Positions 1-9,772 of a DNA stretch of 64,000 bases are shown piece by piece. Source of the DNA: Polyangiaceae bacterium (lineage in GTDB: Bacteria; Myxococcota_A; Polyangia; Polyangiales; Polyangiaceae). Made by a program: the position numbers and the translations under genes. The stretch spans positions 1 to 64,000 of the forward strand of contig JADJYE010000034.1 in assembly GCA_016719945.1 (NCBI GenBank), read 5' to 3'. Numbering within the stretch: position 1 is the first letter of the stretch; each line of letters opens with the position of its first letter. Under the pieces are notes generated by a model. It was not told where the DNA came from, made no database searches, and saw only the letters and a list, made by a program, of their open reading frames with translations.

Positions 1-43
1 GCTAGAGCGCCGAACGGGTTGAAAGTCGTCCAAACATGACCAC

Positions 44-1626
44 TTACGCGGCCTCCCTGTGGATGTGATGCAGCGCCTCAAGGTTCTGGATTGCACCAGC
101 GAGCGTCGCAGGTCGAAGAGGTCCTTGCGCACGCCCAGGTAGCGGGCCCGTGCGCCCTTGCGTGCCGCGATGTGGGCGAGGCTGTGCTCGACGGCGACGC
201 GCCCGCGGAGCTGCTTTCTCGGCCTGCTGCCGTGACCTGCAGCTTTCGAAGCTTCTTTGGAGCGCCTCGTCTCCGCTGTCGAAACGCCTGCACCGCTGCC
301 GCTTGACGGCCTGCATTAAACTGGCTTGCATGGAGCAGCCGCAGGCCTCAAGATCGAAGTGAACCGTCTCGCCGGGCACAAAGGCCTCCACTTCCCATTG
401 CGCGGGACCGTGGCGTCTTGGGCGCATCAATGCGGAAGGCGGCCTTGGAGAAGAGTCCGGGGGTGATCGCAGCGCCCAGGGTTTCGCGAACACCTCGCCA
501 CCACTGGCGAGCACCGAGGTCACGACGGGGCTGTTCAACGTGGGCGCGGTCGATGTGCACCTCGGCCAGCGCGAAGCCCCTGATGCTCGATGTCTTCCAG
601 GATAGGCGCTGCCCCTTCTTCCTCGGGTCGATTGGCGGGCGTGACCGCGCAAGCGACGATGGCTGAACGTCGAGGTCCCTGGCGATGTGCTCGGTAGCCG
701 TCAAACCGCTTCGAGCGGCTCTTGCGGACGTGGCGCATCTCTCGGTCCCCGATCGAGATCCGCCTGCCGGGTGCGACACCTTGGCGAATGCGCAGACCGC
801 CACCCTCGCCCGGCTCGGGAGGTGCTGGTCGCGAACCGTGTTGATCGCTTCGACAGCAGCGGGAGCACGGAGACTCGACGACGTCGTCGAGTCCCTCCAC
901 CGATCGTTGCAGCGACGCCACCTGCCGCTCGACGGTCGCAACTGCCTGCTTCTGCGCCGGATCGCTCCAGTCGATGTCGAGCCCCGCCTTGATGCTCGGT
1001 GCCAGCAGCAGAGGAATGCCGGCCCGCTGCGGCAGATCCCGTCCGGCGAACGATCCAGCCGATCTTCGACATGATCCGAACGATGTTGCAGGCTGCATGC
1101 CCGAGCAGGTTGATCGTGTCTTCAACCCGCCCGCCCCGGCCAGGCGGCGCTGTGCGACGCCGCCACGCGAAGCGCCTTCGACAGCGACGGACCTCCCCGT
1201 TCGTCGCGACGCCGTGGCGTACCAACGCGACCGTGCGCTCGGGCAGAGCACTGTCCATCTCGCTCGACCATGCGCTCGAAACGCCTGCAACGCCCCTTGC
1301 GAAAAGGCTGGCTCACCGGAGCCGAAGCAGTCCAACGCCATCTGCCACCGCAGATCCATCACCGTCGCTCGACGGCTTCGGCATCGGACGCGCCCACGGC
1401 CTACCCTGCAGAAAGCAGCGCCATGCAGAGCATCGCTGGAGTGCGGCGGATCCCAGCTCCGTCCGCCGGTACATCTCGCCAACCGGTCCTGGAACTCGTC
1501 GTCGAAGATCCACAATGGCGGTTGAGCCGCACGAACGAAGAGCGCCCGAACCCGGGTCAGGCGCTTCATCATCAGCGTCTCCTGCTTCGTCAACCAACCC
1601 GCGGCTTCCATCGCTCCATCGCGCAC
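44..1626 (-). pseudogene. Decayed IS1182-like transposase
   Basis: No single frame is open, but pieces of one transposase read in order across the minus-strand frames. The N-terminal part has FDDEFQDRLA near 1500. A helical part has MALDCFGSGEPAFSQGALQ near 1300. A middle part has SDPAQKQAVATVERQVASLQ near 930, and SKRFDGY occurs near 700. The C-terminal part has FVPGETVHFD near 360 and ends GAIQNLEALHHIHREAA at a stop at 44-46. This order and the C-terminal region fit DDE transposases of the IS1182 type. At least five frame changes are needed, so the gene is dead or the sequence is poor here. I could not define terminal inverted repeats; the left end may lie outside the window. Confidence 0.75.
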
Positions 1627-1988
1627 CTCGATGAGCTACGCGATCATCAGCCGACCCCTGTCCCGATCCCCCGTGCAACCGATCGAAAGTATCAGCCATC
1701 AGCCGATCGGCGCCCCAGGGGTGTCCCCTAGTTCGGCTCGGGGTCCGCCCGGCCTCGCTCACGCTCGCAAGTGAAGGCCGGGCAATCCCCGGAGCCTCAC
1801 CCTATTTTCCCACCCCCTGATCTTGCTGGTCCGACCTCCGGTCGGACTGGGCCGGCTGGAGCTGGCCTGGGGAAGCAGGCCGAGAAGTGACCCACTCCGG
1901 CCGGCCGCCCGACGAGCTGCACCCTGGGCTGAGCGTCTGAGCGTGGACCCCTGACGCCGCCCATCGAGGGGGTCGTCCTCGAGCTGCG
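1627..1988. other. Gap between transposase and dehydrogenase remnants
   Basis: About 360 bases hold no convincing gene. The only structure seen is the hairpin at 1747-1783. Short open frames here are extensions of the two neighbouring broken genes and have no recognisable content. It may contain one end of the insertion element, but no inverted repeat pair was found by eye. Confidence 0.4.
1747..1783. repeat. GC-rich inverted repeat (hairpin)
   Basis: The arms GCCCGGCCT (1747-1755) and AGGCCGGGC (1775-1783) are perfect complements, and the inner TCAC (1759-1762) pairs with GTGA (1771-1774) across a small bulge. No T-run follows on either strand, so it is not a classical terminator. The core CCTCGCTCACGCTC resembles the core of the larger hairpin at 53936-53998, which suggests a dispersed palindromic element. 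Confidence 0.5.
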
Positions 1989-3022
1989 CAGGCTCGCGAT
2001 ATCGATCACGAACCGGTAGCGCACGTCGCTCTTGAGCATGCGCTCGTAGGCCTCGTTGATCTTCTGGATCGGGATGAGCTCGATGTCGCAGACGACGTTG
2101 TGCTTTCCGCAGAAGTCGAGCATCTCTTGGGTCTCGGCGATGCCGCCGATGAGCGAGCCCGCCAGGCGCCTGGAGCCGATGATCAGGGCGAAGGCGAGAC
2201 GGTGATCGGCGCCGGGGCGCGCCGACGATGACCATCGCCCCGCGCGCGCAGCATGGCGAGGTACGCGTTGTAGTCGTGCGGCGCGGAGACGGTGTCGATG
2301 ATCAGGTCGAAGCTTGTCCCGAGCGCTGCGAGGGCGGCCGCGCTCTGGTCACCACGAAGTGCTTGGCGCCGAGCCGGCGCGCGTCGGCCTCCTTCGGCGC
2401 GACGTGCTGAAGACTGTGACCTTCGCGCCCATCGAGGCCGCGAGCTTCACGGCCATGTGGCCGAGCCCGCCGAGGCCGACGACGCCGACGCGATCGCCGG
2501 GCTTCACGTTCGCCTGGCGCAACGGCGAATACGTCGTGATGCCCGCGCAGAGCAGCGGGCGCGGCCGCGGCGGGTCCAACCCGGCGGGGATCCGCACGAC
2601 ATAGCCCTCGTCCACGACGATCTGGGTCGAGTACCCGCCGTACGTGGGCGTCTGGCGGTCCATCTCCGTGCCGTTGTAGGTGAGCGCCATGCCCCCCTCG
2701 CAGTGCTGCTCGAAGCCATCGCTGCACGGAGGGCACTTGCGGCATGAGTCGACGAGGCAGCCCACGCCGGCCAGGTCGCCGACCTTGTACTTGGAGGCCG
2801 CGCTCCCGACGCTCGTGACGCGCCCGACGATCCGTGCCCCGGCACCATGGGGAACAGCGCGCCCGACCACTCGTCGCGCGCCTGGTGGATGTCCGAGTGG
2901 CACACGCCACAGAACAAGATTTCTAGAACGACGTCGTGGGGCTTCGGCTCGCGCCGCTCGATCGTCATCGGCGCGAGCGCCTTGCCAGCCGCCGCGGCGC
3001 CCCAGGCTTGGATCGTGTGCAT
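1989..3022 (-). pseudogene. Frameshifted zinc-dependent alcohol dehydrogenase (AdhC/YahK type)
   Basis: The minus strand encodes nearly all of an NADP-dependent zinc alcohol dehydrogenase of the cinnamyl-alcohol/YahK group, but in several frames. It starts MHTIQAWGAAAAGKALAPM at 3022. FCGVCHSDIHQARDEW is the catalytic zinc region. GCLVDSCRKCPPCSDGFEQHC holds the four structural-zinc cysteines (a few residues abbreviated here to the Cys pattern C-x2-C-x2-C-x7-C). VGVVGLGGLGHMAVKLA is the Rossmann nucleotide site. FDLIIDTVSAPHDYNAYLAML and the family-typical end RFVIDIASL follow. About six one-base losses break it, one of them in a G run near 2222-2226. It is either a real pseudogene or a normal enzyme hidden by sequence errors. 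Confidence 0.85.
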
Positions 3023-3228
3023 GCGCCCTTCTACGCTCCGCCGCCGCGCGGCATCAACCACCGAACATCCGCGCGAAGCGACCCGAGACAATGCGGGTGT
3101 GAGCCGCTTCGTGGAGCCCCGTTGATCTCGCAGGCCAACGGGCCTTGAATGACCTCGTGTCACCCCCCGGGCGACCTTCGCCTCGCCGCAGGCCGACCTC
3201 GTGGCCATGCCATAGCGCGCGCTTCGCC

Positions 3229-3624
3229 ATGACGCTCGCCCTCGCCGTCATGAGCCCAGGCTGCGCGCCGCGAGCCGCAGCCCCGCTGTGCACGACCGTC
3301 GCTAGCTGCGCAGCTCAGGACGGCACGCGCGTCGCGGTGGTCGGTATCTACCGAGTCTTCCCTTCGTACGAGGCGGTCGCCGTCGCCGACGTCCCGCGCG
3401 CCGCCAGGCTGGAGCTGGAGGACGGCGACGGTCCGGACCTCGACCCATACTGGAGCGAGCGCGCGCGCCGCTCGCAGGCCGAGATCGACCGCTACCTCGG
3501 CCAGCGCGTCCGCGTCATCGGCACCTACCGCAAAGACATGCCGAAGCACCCGACCGATCCGCCGTACGCCTCCGCTATGGGCGGCCCTTGCGTCGAGGTA
3601 GAGTCGCTCGAGCTCGCGCTATGA
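3229..3624 (+). CDS. Small secreted lipoprotein, function unknown
   Basis: From the ATG at 3229 the product begins MTLALAVMSPGCAPRAAAP, a short signal with a lipobox-like SPGC. Upstream TTG/GTG starts would add an Arg/Pro-rich stretch of no signal character. The mature part contains VAVVGIYRVFPSYEAVAVAD and later QRVRVIGTYRKDMP, two similar beta-strand pairs that suggest an OB-like fold binding nothing I can name. The stop overlaps the ATG of the next gene (ATGA), so the two are probably translated together. I recognise no family. Confidence 0.6.
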   Translation: MTLALAVMSPGCAPRAAAPLCTTVASCAAQDGTRVAVVGIYRVFPSYEAVAVADVPRAARLELEDGDGPDLDPYWSERARRSQAEIDRYLGQRVRVIGTYRKDMPKHPTDPPYASAMGGPCVEVESLELAL

Positions 3625-4186
3625 CCCCAACCCTGTCGCTCGGCCCCTCGCTCATGAAGCTTCCGCTCCGAAAGCGCTTTATGCCCGCCATTGGCTTCGC
3701 GCTCTTGGCGGGGTGTTCGACGACGTCGCCTCCGCCCGTCGAGACAGGCACCCTCGAGGTCAGCCTCGCCACGAGCGCGACGGCGTCCACTCAGACGTCG
3801 TCGGTCGCGATTCCGCGGAAAGCTCCCGCGGAGCCAGCGACCGTCGGCGTATGGCTTACGGACGAGCCGCAGGCCGTCGCAGAGGCCAAGCGCGCGAAGA
3901 AGCCGATGTTGGTCGTCTTCTGCGCAGACTGGGCCGCCCCCTGCAAGTCGATGTTCGAGCGGACGATGGAGGATCCCGAGGTGAAGGGGCAGCTCGCGCG
4001 CTTCGTGCTGCTGAAGGTCGATCTGACGAACGGCGATGACCCGGTGGCCGTGGGCGTGGCGGAGAAGTACGACGCAATGGCGATCCCGTTCCTGGTGCTC
4101 GTCGACTCGAAGCTGCAGAAGGTCGCGAGGCTCGCGGGGTCGCCAGCCCGAAGGAGCTGGCCGACGCACTGGCCAAGGTTCACTGA
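3621..4186 (+). CDS. Thioredoxin-fold lipoprotein (frameshifted near its end)
   Basis: The start ATG at 3621 overlaps the previous stop; a second possible start is ATG 3654. The signal MKLPLRKRFMPAIGFALLAGC ends in a lipobox. The domain reads KKPMLVVFCADWAAPCKSMFE, then MAIPFLVLVDS with the cis-proline region. This is the layout of DsbD C-terminal or thioredoxin-like proteins, but the usual CxxC is spread as CADWAAPC, so only the second Cys sits at a thioredoxin position (WAAPC, with Ala in place of the first Cys). Redox activity is therefore doubtful. One G is missing in the run at 4136-4139; restoring it gives an ending ASPKELADALAKVH and a stop at 4184-4186. Confidence 0.75.
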
Positions 4187-4208
4187 CCCGAAGCAGCGCG
4201 CGGCGATC

Positions 4209-6367
4209 TCAGCGCGACACGATTACGCGCTCCCCCGAGACCGGGTCGGTGGCGAGCACGGCGCCGAGCCTGGGGTCGGTGGCGTAGAAGAGGCCGTCGG
4301 GCGCGATCGTGTAACCCGCGCCGTAGAGCCCGGGGCCGACGCCGCCCTCGACCACGCGGGCGCGGTCGCCGGTGTCGAGATCGACCAGGCTCCAGATGTG
4401 GTTGTACGCCAGGTACAGCCCCTCGGGCCGCAGGAAGACCTCGCCGACGGCCAGCGGGCCCTCGCCGACGTTGGGCCCGCTGATCTCCGACCGATCGCCA
4501 GTCGCCAGATCGATCGCGACGATCGCCCCGGTGTCCGTGCTGACGATCAGGCGGTCGTTGTCTGGGTCGTGGACCAGGTCGCGCGGCGCGGAGAGCGTCG
4601 GGCCCATGCCCACGGTCGCGCTCGAGACGACGACGCGATCACCCGTGTCCACGTCGACGCTCATGACCGTGTTCTCGAGGTCGATCAGCCACAGCGCCGT
4701 CCCGTCCGCTGACGCCGTGAACGCGCGCATCCCGACCGGCTGCGGGCCGCTGCCGACGGACTCGGCCCCGGCGACCCCGGAGAGCACCGTGCGGTCGCCC
4801 GTCGCCCGATCGACGCGGACGAAGGCTGCGCCGGAGAACCCGACGAAGGCGTCCGTGGTCACCTCGACGTACGTGGAGAAGCCGAGCCCGGGCAAGCCCC
4901 CGCCCACACCGAGGGTGTAGCTCGAGAGCACCTCTCGCCCTCCATTCGCTGGATCGATCGTCACCACACCTCCGAAATCGACCACGGCGAAGCGCTCGTC
5001 GACCGCATCCCACGCGATACCGAAGGGCTCCCACAGCGACTGGCCGGCGCCGAGGCTGTAGCTCGACACGACGGTGCGCGCGAAGGTCGCGGGGTCGATG
5101 CGAACGAGCGCGTCGATCAGCGGCGACGTGACGAGCAGGCTTTGCCCATCATGCTCGAGGGCCGTCACGTAGGGCACGAGCTCCCCAGTGCCGAGCTGCT
5201 CGGCCATCACGAGGGACCGATTGCCCGTCGCGAGGTCGACCGCGAACACGTCGGACCCGACCTTGCCGCTCACCCACACGGTCCCGCCCTCGAACGCCAC
5301 GCGATCGGGGAGGGCCGCCCACGGTCCGCTGCCCAGGCTGGGGCTCGACACGATGGCGCGATCCCCGGTCGAGAGATCGATGGTCGCGAGACCGGTAAAG
5401 GCCCAGTCGTCCACCACGAACGCGCGGTTGTTGGCGAGATCCAGCGCCATCCCCTGCGCGTCGTTGATCTCGGGCCCAGCGCCGACGCTCGGCAGACCGC
5501 TGCCGTTCCCGGAGAGGATCGTGATCGAGAACGTCGTGAGATCGAGCGCGATCAGCGTGGCGCTCGTGTCGGTCGACGCGATGATGCGGTTCTGCGCGCT
5601 GTCCACCTCGGCCTCGTTGTCGTCGCTGGGCCAAGGAGGGCCGCCCGCCGGCTTCGAAAACAGGATCTCGCGCGCGCCGGTGTCGCCGTCGATCGCCCAC
5701 AGCTCGTCGGTGTCGAAGGCGAGCAGGCGCTGCCCGGCGTCGTCCCAGCTCAACGTGAACAGCTGGTCGTCGAACTCGGGGCCCGCGCCGACGGTCGCGC
5801 TCGAGAGGACCGCCTGCTCCCGGTCGAGAGGTCGATCGACACGATCACGTTGTCGAAGCCGCCGAGCCCGGTCGCGGTGAACGCGCGCCCGCCGAGCTCG
5901 TCGACCGCCAGCAGCTCGGCGTCCCGTCCAAGCGTGGCGCGTCGGTCCACCGACACCGAGGGTGCGTCGGGCAGCGAGGGGCCGACGACCTCCACCGCCA
6001 GAGTCTGCGCGCCCAGGGAGAGCGGCACCACCGCCGACCAATGGACGAAGCCGTCCTCGCTGGTCGCCTCGACGCCGTCGACGGTGAGCGAGCTGATCTC
6101 GGCGTCGAGCGAGGCGGTCCCGCGGACGGTGATCGTGTCGCGATCGGTCAGCGATATCGGCGGCGGGAACGCGATGACCACCCCGTCGGGGACGATCGCG
6201 CTGCCCCCGCCGCCCTCGGTCGCGGCGCCCGCGCCGCCCGACCCTCCCGTGTTGCCCGCGCCAGAACCCCCAGCCCCACCCGTCGACGGAGAGCCGCCGG
6301 TAACGGCAGTGTCGTCCGAGCAGGCCAGCAGCAACGAGCCCGTCAGGGCGAAGACAAGAGCGCGCAT
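4209..6367 (-). CDS. Beta-propeller-like repeat lipoprotein (one frameshift)
   Basis: The product starts MRALVFALTGSLLLACSDD, a clear lipoprotein signal, followed by a Gly/Ser-rich linker (about residues 25-55). A domain with an Ig-like look (DRDTITVRGTASLDAEISS) comes next. At least eight repeats of roughly 55 residues follow, marked by SSATVGxGP, IDLATGDR and similar strings. That repeat is typical of NHL/YVTN/WD-type propellers on the cell surface. A missing G around 5819-5821 (Cs on this strand as written) splits it; restoring it joins IDLSTG to EQAVLSSATVGAGPEFDD. The stop is at 4209-4211. Its ligand is unknown. Confidence 0.75.
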
Positions 6368-6477
6368 CGTCCGAGTGTCGCGACCCTCGCGCGGAGGGTC
6401 AAGCGAGCGCTTCGCGCGAGCACGTTCACCCCGCGAGGCTCAGCGGGGCGGCGCAGCAGGGCGGGGCGGGCGCGGCA

Positions 6478-7321
6478 TCACTCGGACCATTGAAACGTCG
6501 CCACGATGGCGCGGTGATCACTGCGACCCCGTCGAGGACCGCCGCGCGCTCGAGGTGGAGCTGGCTCGCGCTGTAGGCCAGGTGGTCGAGCTGGAACGAC
6601 AGCGGCGGCTCGGCGCCAGCCCACATCCACGTTGAGGCGGCGACACCTCCCTTCGGGAGCGCGCTGTCGTAGCCGGCGCGCGCGAGCTCTCCGAAGAGGT
6701 CCCCTCCGGCTGCTCGTTCATGTCGCCGCCGAGGATGGTGGGCAGGTCGGCGCGGAGACGCGGCAGGTAGTCGCGGATCTCGCGGGCCCGCTCGTGGCGA
6801 GTCTTCACGTGGCTGTCGACCCACTCGGCTGGATTGGCGACAGCGGGGCGCAGGTGGAGGTTGAGGATCTGGAGCGTCACGCCAGAGACCTCGGCGACCG
6901 CGCGCTGAGCAGGAAACCCGCCGAGCTCCGAGGGGATGAGCTCGTCCTCGACGATCTTCCCCTTGGCGCACAGCGCGAGGCCCTCGGGCGCCCACTTCTG
7001 CGGCTCGTGGAAGACGCAGCGCTCATACCTGCGAGCGAGCGCCGGCCGCAGGGCAGCCTCCCAGGTCGCGTTGGTCTCCTGCAGCAGCAGCACGTCCGCG
7101 TCGAGGGACGTCGCTCGCTCGAGGGTGTCCGCGTCGACGGTGCCGTCTTCCGCCGCGAGCGCGTACAGCACGTTGTAGCTCGCGACCCTCAGGGTCACCG
7201 GCGACCGCCGCGGGCGCGGAGCCTCTGCAAAGATGTCGGACGCGGACGAGGCCTCCGGGGCTTCGAAGGCGCCGACCGAGCACGCCGACAGCGCGAGCGC
7301 ACAAGCGAGGAGGGACCGCAC
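6478..7321 (-). CDS. Endonuclease/exonuclease/phosphatase family lipoprotein (two frameshifts)
   Basis: It starts MRSLLACALALSACSVG, a lipoprotein signal. The EEP fold motifs are seen in order: LRVASYNVLY (Asn motif), DVLLLQET (catalytic Glu), LQILNLHLRP, and ILGGDMNEQPEG (GDxN motif). After restoring one G near 6701-6704, DLFGELARAGYDSALPKGG and QLDHLAYSA follow. After a second restored base near 6524 the end reads GSDHRAIVATFQWSE with the SDHR motif. All active-site motifs of Mg-dependent EEP hydrolases are present, so the enzyme is probably intact in the cell. The substrate may be nucleic acid, a phosphoinositide or another phosphoester. A second member lies at 29106-30043. Confidence 0.8.
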
Positions 7322-7372
7322 GCGACCTCATCGCTCGGCGAGCACCGAGTGTGACGCAGCGAAGAGACCCGC

Positions 7373-8272
7373 CTACAGCTGACAGCCGATGCGGGCCGAG
7401 TCGTAGGCCAGCTCGTCGAACCAGACCGTGAAGCCCTCGTCCGCGTCCTGGTAGTTCGCGAGCCCCACGCCCAGGCTGCTGAAGACCGGGATCTCGGCGG
7501 GGTGACTCTGACCGGGCACCAGGGGCAGCTCGACGCCGTCGATCCAGAGCGACCCCGACTGGGACGGTTGATCATAAAACCACTCGACGCACTGCCACGC
7601 GCCCGTCCACTCGAAGTCGTAGCCGGTGCCTTCGGCGAACTCGGGATCCCCATTGGAGGGCTGCACGTTGTAGATCCATTGGAAGCGCTCTTCGGTGTTC
7701 TCCACGACGCCCCAGCGGACATTGTGGGTGCCGCCGTTGGGGCCCGGCCCGAGCCCTTCGATGAAGTCGGCGTGGAGCACGCCCGAGGACGGCCAGGGCG
7801 CAGGCACAGCGACCTTCATGAACACACGGCCGTAGTGGCTCGAGGCGAGCGCGCCGAGGTCGCCCTTGAAGTCCATGAAGCGCTGGCCGTTGTTGCCGCC
7901 GTCGGCCTTCAGGCTCTTGGCCCCGAGCATCGCGTCGTCGCTGCTGACGCCGAGCGCGCCCTCGCCCCACTCGTCACCACGGGCGCCCCACCCGTCGGGG
8001 AACGCGCCGTCCTCGGCGGCCTCGAAGTCTTCGCACAGCGCGACCGTCGACGTCGCGCAGCGAGAGCCCACCGGGCCACCGCCGCCGCCGCCGTCGCTCG
8101 AGCTGCCGCCTGTGGGGGCGATCGAGCCCCCGTCGCCCGCGCTTCCCCCGGCGCTCTGTGCGCCGCCCGAGCCGCCGCCGCCCGCGCTCTGTCCACCGCT
8201 CGAGGCCGCGTCGTCCCCGCAGCCGCTCAGCCAGAGGACGATCGCCAGGCCCCCCACGTGTGCTCGTCGCAT
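7373..8272 (-). CDS. Secreted jelly-roll-like lipoprotein, possible carbohydrate binder
   Basis: The start ATG at 8272 gives MRRAHVGGLAIVLWLSGCGDD with lipobox LSGC; an upstream GTG start would put 16 residues before the signal. A 45-residue Gly/Ser linker follows. The main domain begins CEDFEAAEDGAFPDGW and runs about 220 residues. It is rich in Trp and Asp and ends VWFDELAYDSARIGCQL. CEDFE...G.FPDGW openings and a final conserved FDEL strand are seen in Cip1-like and polysaccharide-lyase-like jelly rolls of myxobacteria. A sugar-binding or lyase role is inferred only. Confidence 0.65.
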   Translation of the reverse strand: MRRAHVGGLAIVLWLSGCGDDAASSGGQSAGGGGSGGAQSAGGSAGDGGSIAPTGGSSSDGGGGGGPVGSRCATSTVALCEDFEAAEDGAFPDGWGARGDEWGEGALGVSSDDAMLGAKSLKADGGNNGQRFMDFKGDLGALASSHYGRVFMKVAVPAPWPSSGVLHADFIEGLGPGPNGGTHNVRWGVVENTEERFQWIYNVQPSNGDPEFAEGTGYDFEWTGAWQCVEWFYDQPSQSGSLWIDGVELPLVPGQSHPAEIPVFSSLGVGLANYQDADEGFTVWFDELAYDSARIGCQL

Positions 8273-8350
8273 GTGCGCAAGATACCCGAACGTCGCCGGG
8301 AGCGGCGGCGCGGGCGTCACTGCGACTTGCCCGTCACTGCGACTCGCCCG

Positions 8351-8854
8351 TCACTTCAACTTGCGCTTCGGCTCGTCCGCTTCGCCCTCGCTGAACGCGG
8401 GGTCGGCCTGGATGCGCCGGTAGTCGCGAGCGAGCTGCTTCGCGTAGTCGATCCAGAACAGGCGCCCGGGGTCCTTCGCGGGGTTCGGCGGGATCACCGT
8501 CAGCAGCGCGCGGATGACGTCCGCGGCGACCACGCTCGCGAGCAGCGCGATCGCCTCGGTGCGAGAGGGGTACTTGTCGACGTAGCCCGAGGCCGGCTCG
8601 TCGTCAGGTCGGTAGACGGGGTACACGTCCGACAGCCGCTCTCGAGGGCCGCTGCCCGAGATGAGCCACTCGAGCGACACCCCGAGCGAGGTCGCCAGGC
8701 GGCGCGCGGTGTCGTGGGGCAGGCGCCCTCCGCGGTCCTTGTTCCGCAGCGAGTTGATGTACTGCGACGTGAACCCGGTCCGCCGCGCGAGCTCGCTCCC
8801 GCTCAGGCTGCGCGCCTCCATGGCTTCGGTGAGTCGGGTCTGCCAGTCGGCCAC
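8351..8854 (-). CDS. XRE-family helix-turn-helix transcriptional regulator
   Basis: The 167-residue product starts at a GTG (MADWQTRLTEAMEARSL) with GAGG five bases upstream. The helix-turn-helix is SGSELARRTGFTSQYINSLR, followed by RLPHDTARRLATSLGVSLEWLISG, the standard Cro/C1 layout (residues 5-65). The C-terminal 95 residues have a helical stretch (AIALLASVVAADVIRALL) and match no domain I know. It is divergent from the PP2C gene. The 93-base gap between them carries stacked palindromes that are probably its own operator. Confidence 0.85.
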   Translation of the reverse strand: MADWQTRLTEAMEARSLSGSELARRTGFTSQYINSLRNKDRGGRLPHDTARRLATSLGVSLEWLISGSGPRERLSDVYPVYRPDDEPASGYVDKYPSRTEAIALLASVVAADVIRALLTVIPPNPAKDPGRLFWIDYAKQLARDYRRIQADPAFSEGEADEPKRKLK

Positions 8855-8900
8855 GACCTCACTCTACCCGGGGTTCCGGGCAGCGCGACCTCGATGCCAA

Positions 8901-8932
8901 CAACTGAAACAGTTGACAACTTTAGTTTCAGT
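8901..8932. promoter_or_regulatory. Stacked palindromes, likely operator of the HTH regulator
   Basis: ACTGAAAC (8903-8910) and GTTTCAGT (8925-8932) form a perfect inverted repeat with a 14-base spacer. Inside it CAACTG/CAGTTG (8901-8906, 8910-8915), AGTTG-A-CAACT (8911-8921) and AACT-TT-AGTT (8918-8927) are further dyads. TTGACA at 8913-8918 is a perfect -35-like box pointing toward the phosphatase gene, though no good -10 box follows. The AT-rich patch stands out from the surrounding DNA. A repressor bound here would cover that box. Confidence 0.65.
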
Positions 8933-8947
8933 ACACAACCATGGTGC

Positions 8948-9757
8948 ATGACCCAACCGAAGCTGCGACTCGAGACGGCTGGCCGGTCCGTCACCGGCAA
9001 CGTACGTGGCCACAACGAAGACGTCGTGCTCGTCGCCCCCATCGGTCCAAGGTCCGCGTGGCTCGCCGTCTGTGACGGCATGGGGGGCGCCGCGGGTGGG
9101 GAGGTCGCCAGCGCGGTGACGGCGAACGTCATCGCTTCCGCGGTGGCCGACGGCGTGCCCGTGGAGGTCGGGGGCCGCGTCGCCCGCGCCCTGCAGACCG
9201 CGTCCGAGGCGCTGCGCGCCATGGGCGATCGCGAGCCTCGCTACCGCGGCATGGGGACGACCGCGACCGTGCTCGCCGTCACCAGCGAGCTCGAGGCCGT
9301 GATCGGGCAGGTCGGCGACAGCCGGGCGTACCTGCTCCGCGGCGCCCACTTCGTCCAGCTGACCCGGGATCAGACCCTGGTGCAGCTCATGGTGGAGAAG
9401 GGCCAGCTGCGCCCCGAAGAGGCGCGCGACGCCCCGTTCGCGAACATCGTGACGCAAGCGATCGGCGCCACGGAGGACCTGCTGGTCGATCTGAAGCGCA
9501 TCTCCCTCCGCTCGGGCGACGTCCTGCTCTTGTGCTCCGACGGCCTCTCGGGCGCCCTGTCGGACGACGCGATCGAGGAGGTGCTGCGCACGATCGACGA
9601 GCCGTGCCTGGCCTGCGACGCGCTGATCGAGCTGTCGCTCGAGGCCGGCGCGACCGACAACGTCTCGTGCATCGTCGCCAAGATCACCTCGGAGGACGAG
9701 CCGGAGCCAGCGTCGTCCTCTCGGCCGAGGGCGAAGACGCTGGAGCTGCTGCTCTGA
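8948..9757 (+). CDS. PP2C-family protein serine/threonine phosphatase
   Basis: The 269-residue product removes phosphate from Ser/Thr in proteins using two metal ions. Family motifs are clear: GNVRGHNED (first Asp/Glu metal motif), WLAVCDGMGGAAGGEVAS, GMGTTATVLAV, IGQVGDSRAYLLR, QLTRDQTLV, DVLLLCSDGLSG and GATDNVSCIV. The length is typical of Stp/PrpC-type bacterial enzymes. I chose ATG 8948 rather than the in-frame ATG 8894 because the palindromic operator lies between them. Its natural partners would be Hanks-type kinases, one of which is at 51607. Confidence 0.92.
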   Translation: MTQPKLRLETAGRSVTGNVRGHNEDVVLVAPIGPRSAWLAVCDGMGGAAGGEVASAVTANVIASAVADGVPVEVGGRVARALQTASEALRAMGDREPRYRGMGTTATVLAVTSELEAVIGQVGDSRAYLLRGAHFVQLTRDQTLVQLMVEKGQLRPEEARDAPFANIVTQAIGATEDLLVDLKRISLRSGDVLLLCSDGLSGALSDDAIEEVLRTIDEPCLACDALIELSLEAGATDNVSCIVAKITSEDEPEPASSSRPRAKTLELLL

Positions 9758-9772
9758 GTCGCTGTAAGGGCG

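Noticed and set aside
4187..4712. Continuation of the thioredoxin-like frame
   Set aside because: It results from the missing G at 4136-4139; the true stop is at 4184-4186.
7502..8947. Upstream extension of the PP2C frame
   Set aside because: It overlaps two convincing minus-strand genes and the operator; phosphatase similarity begins at 8948.
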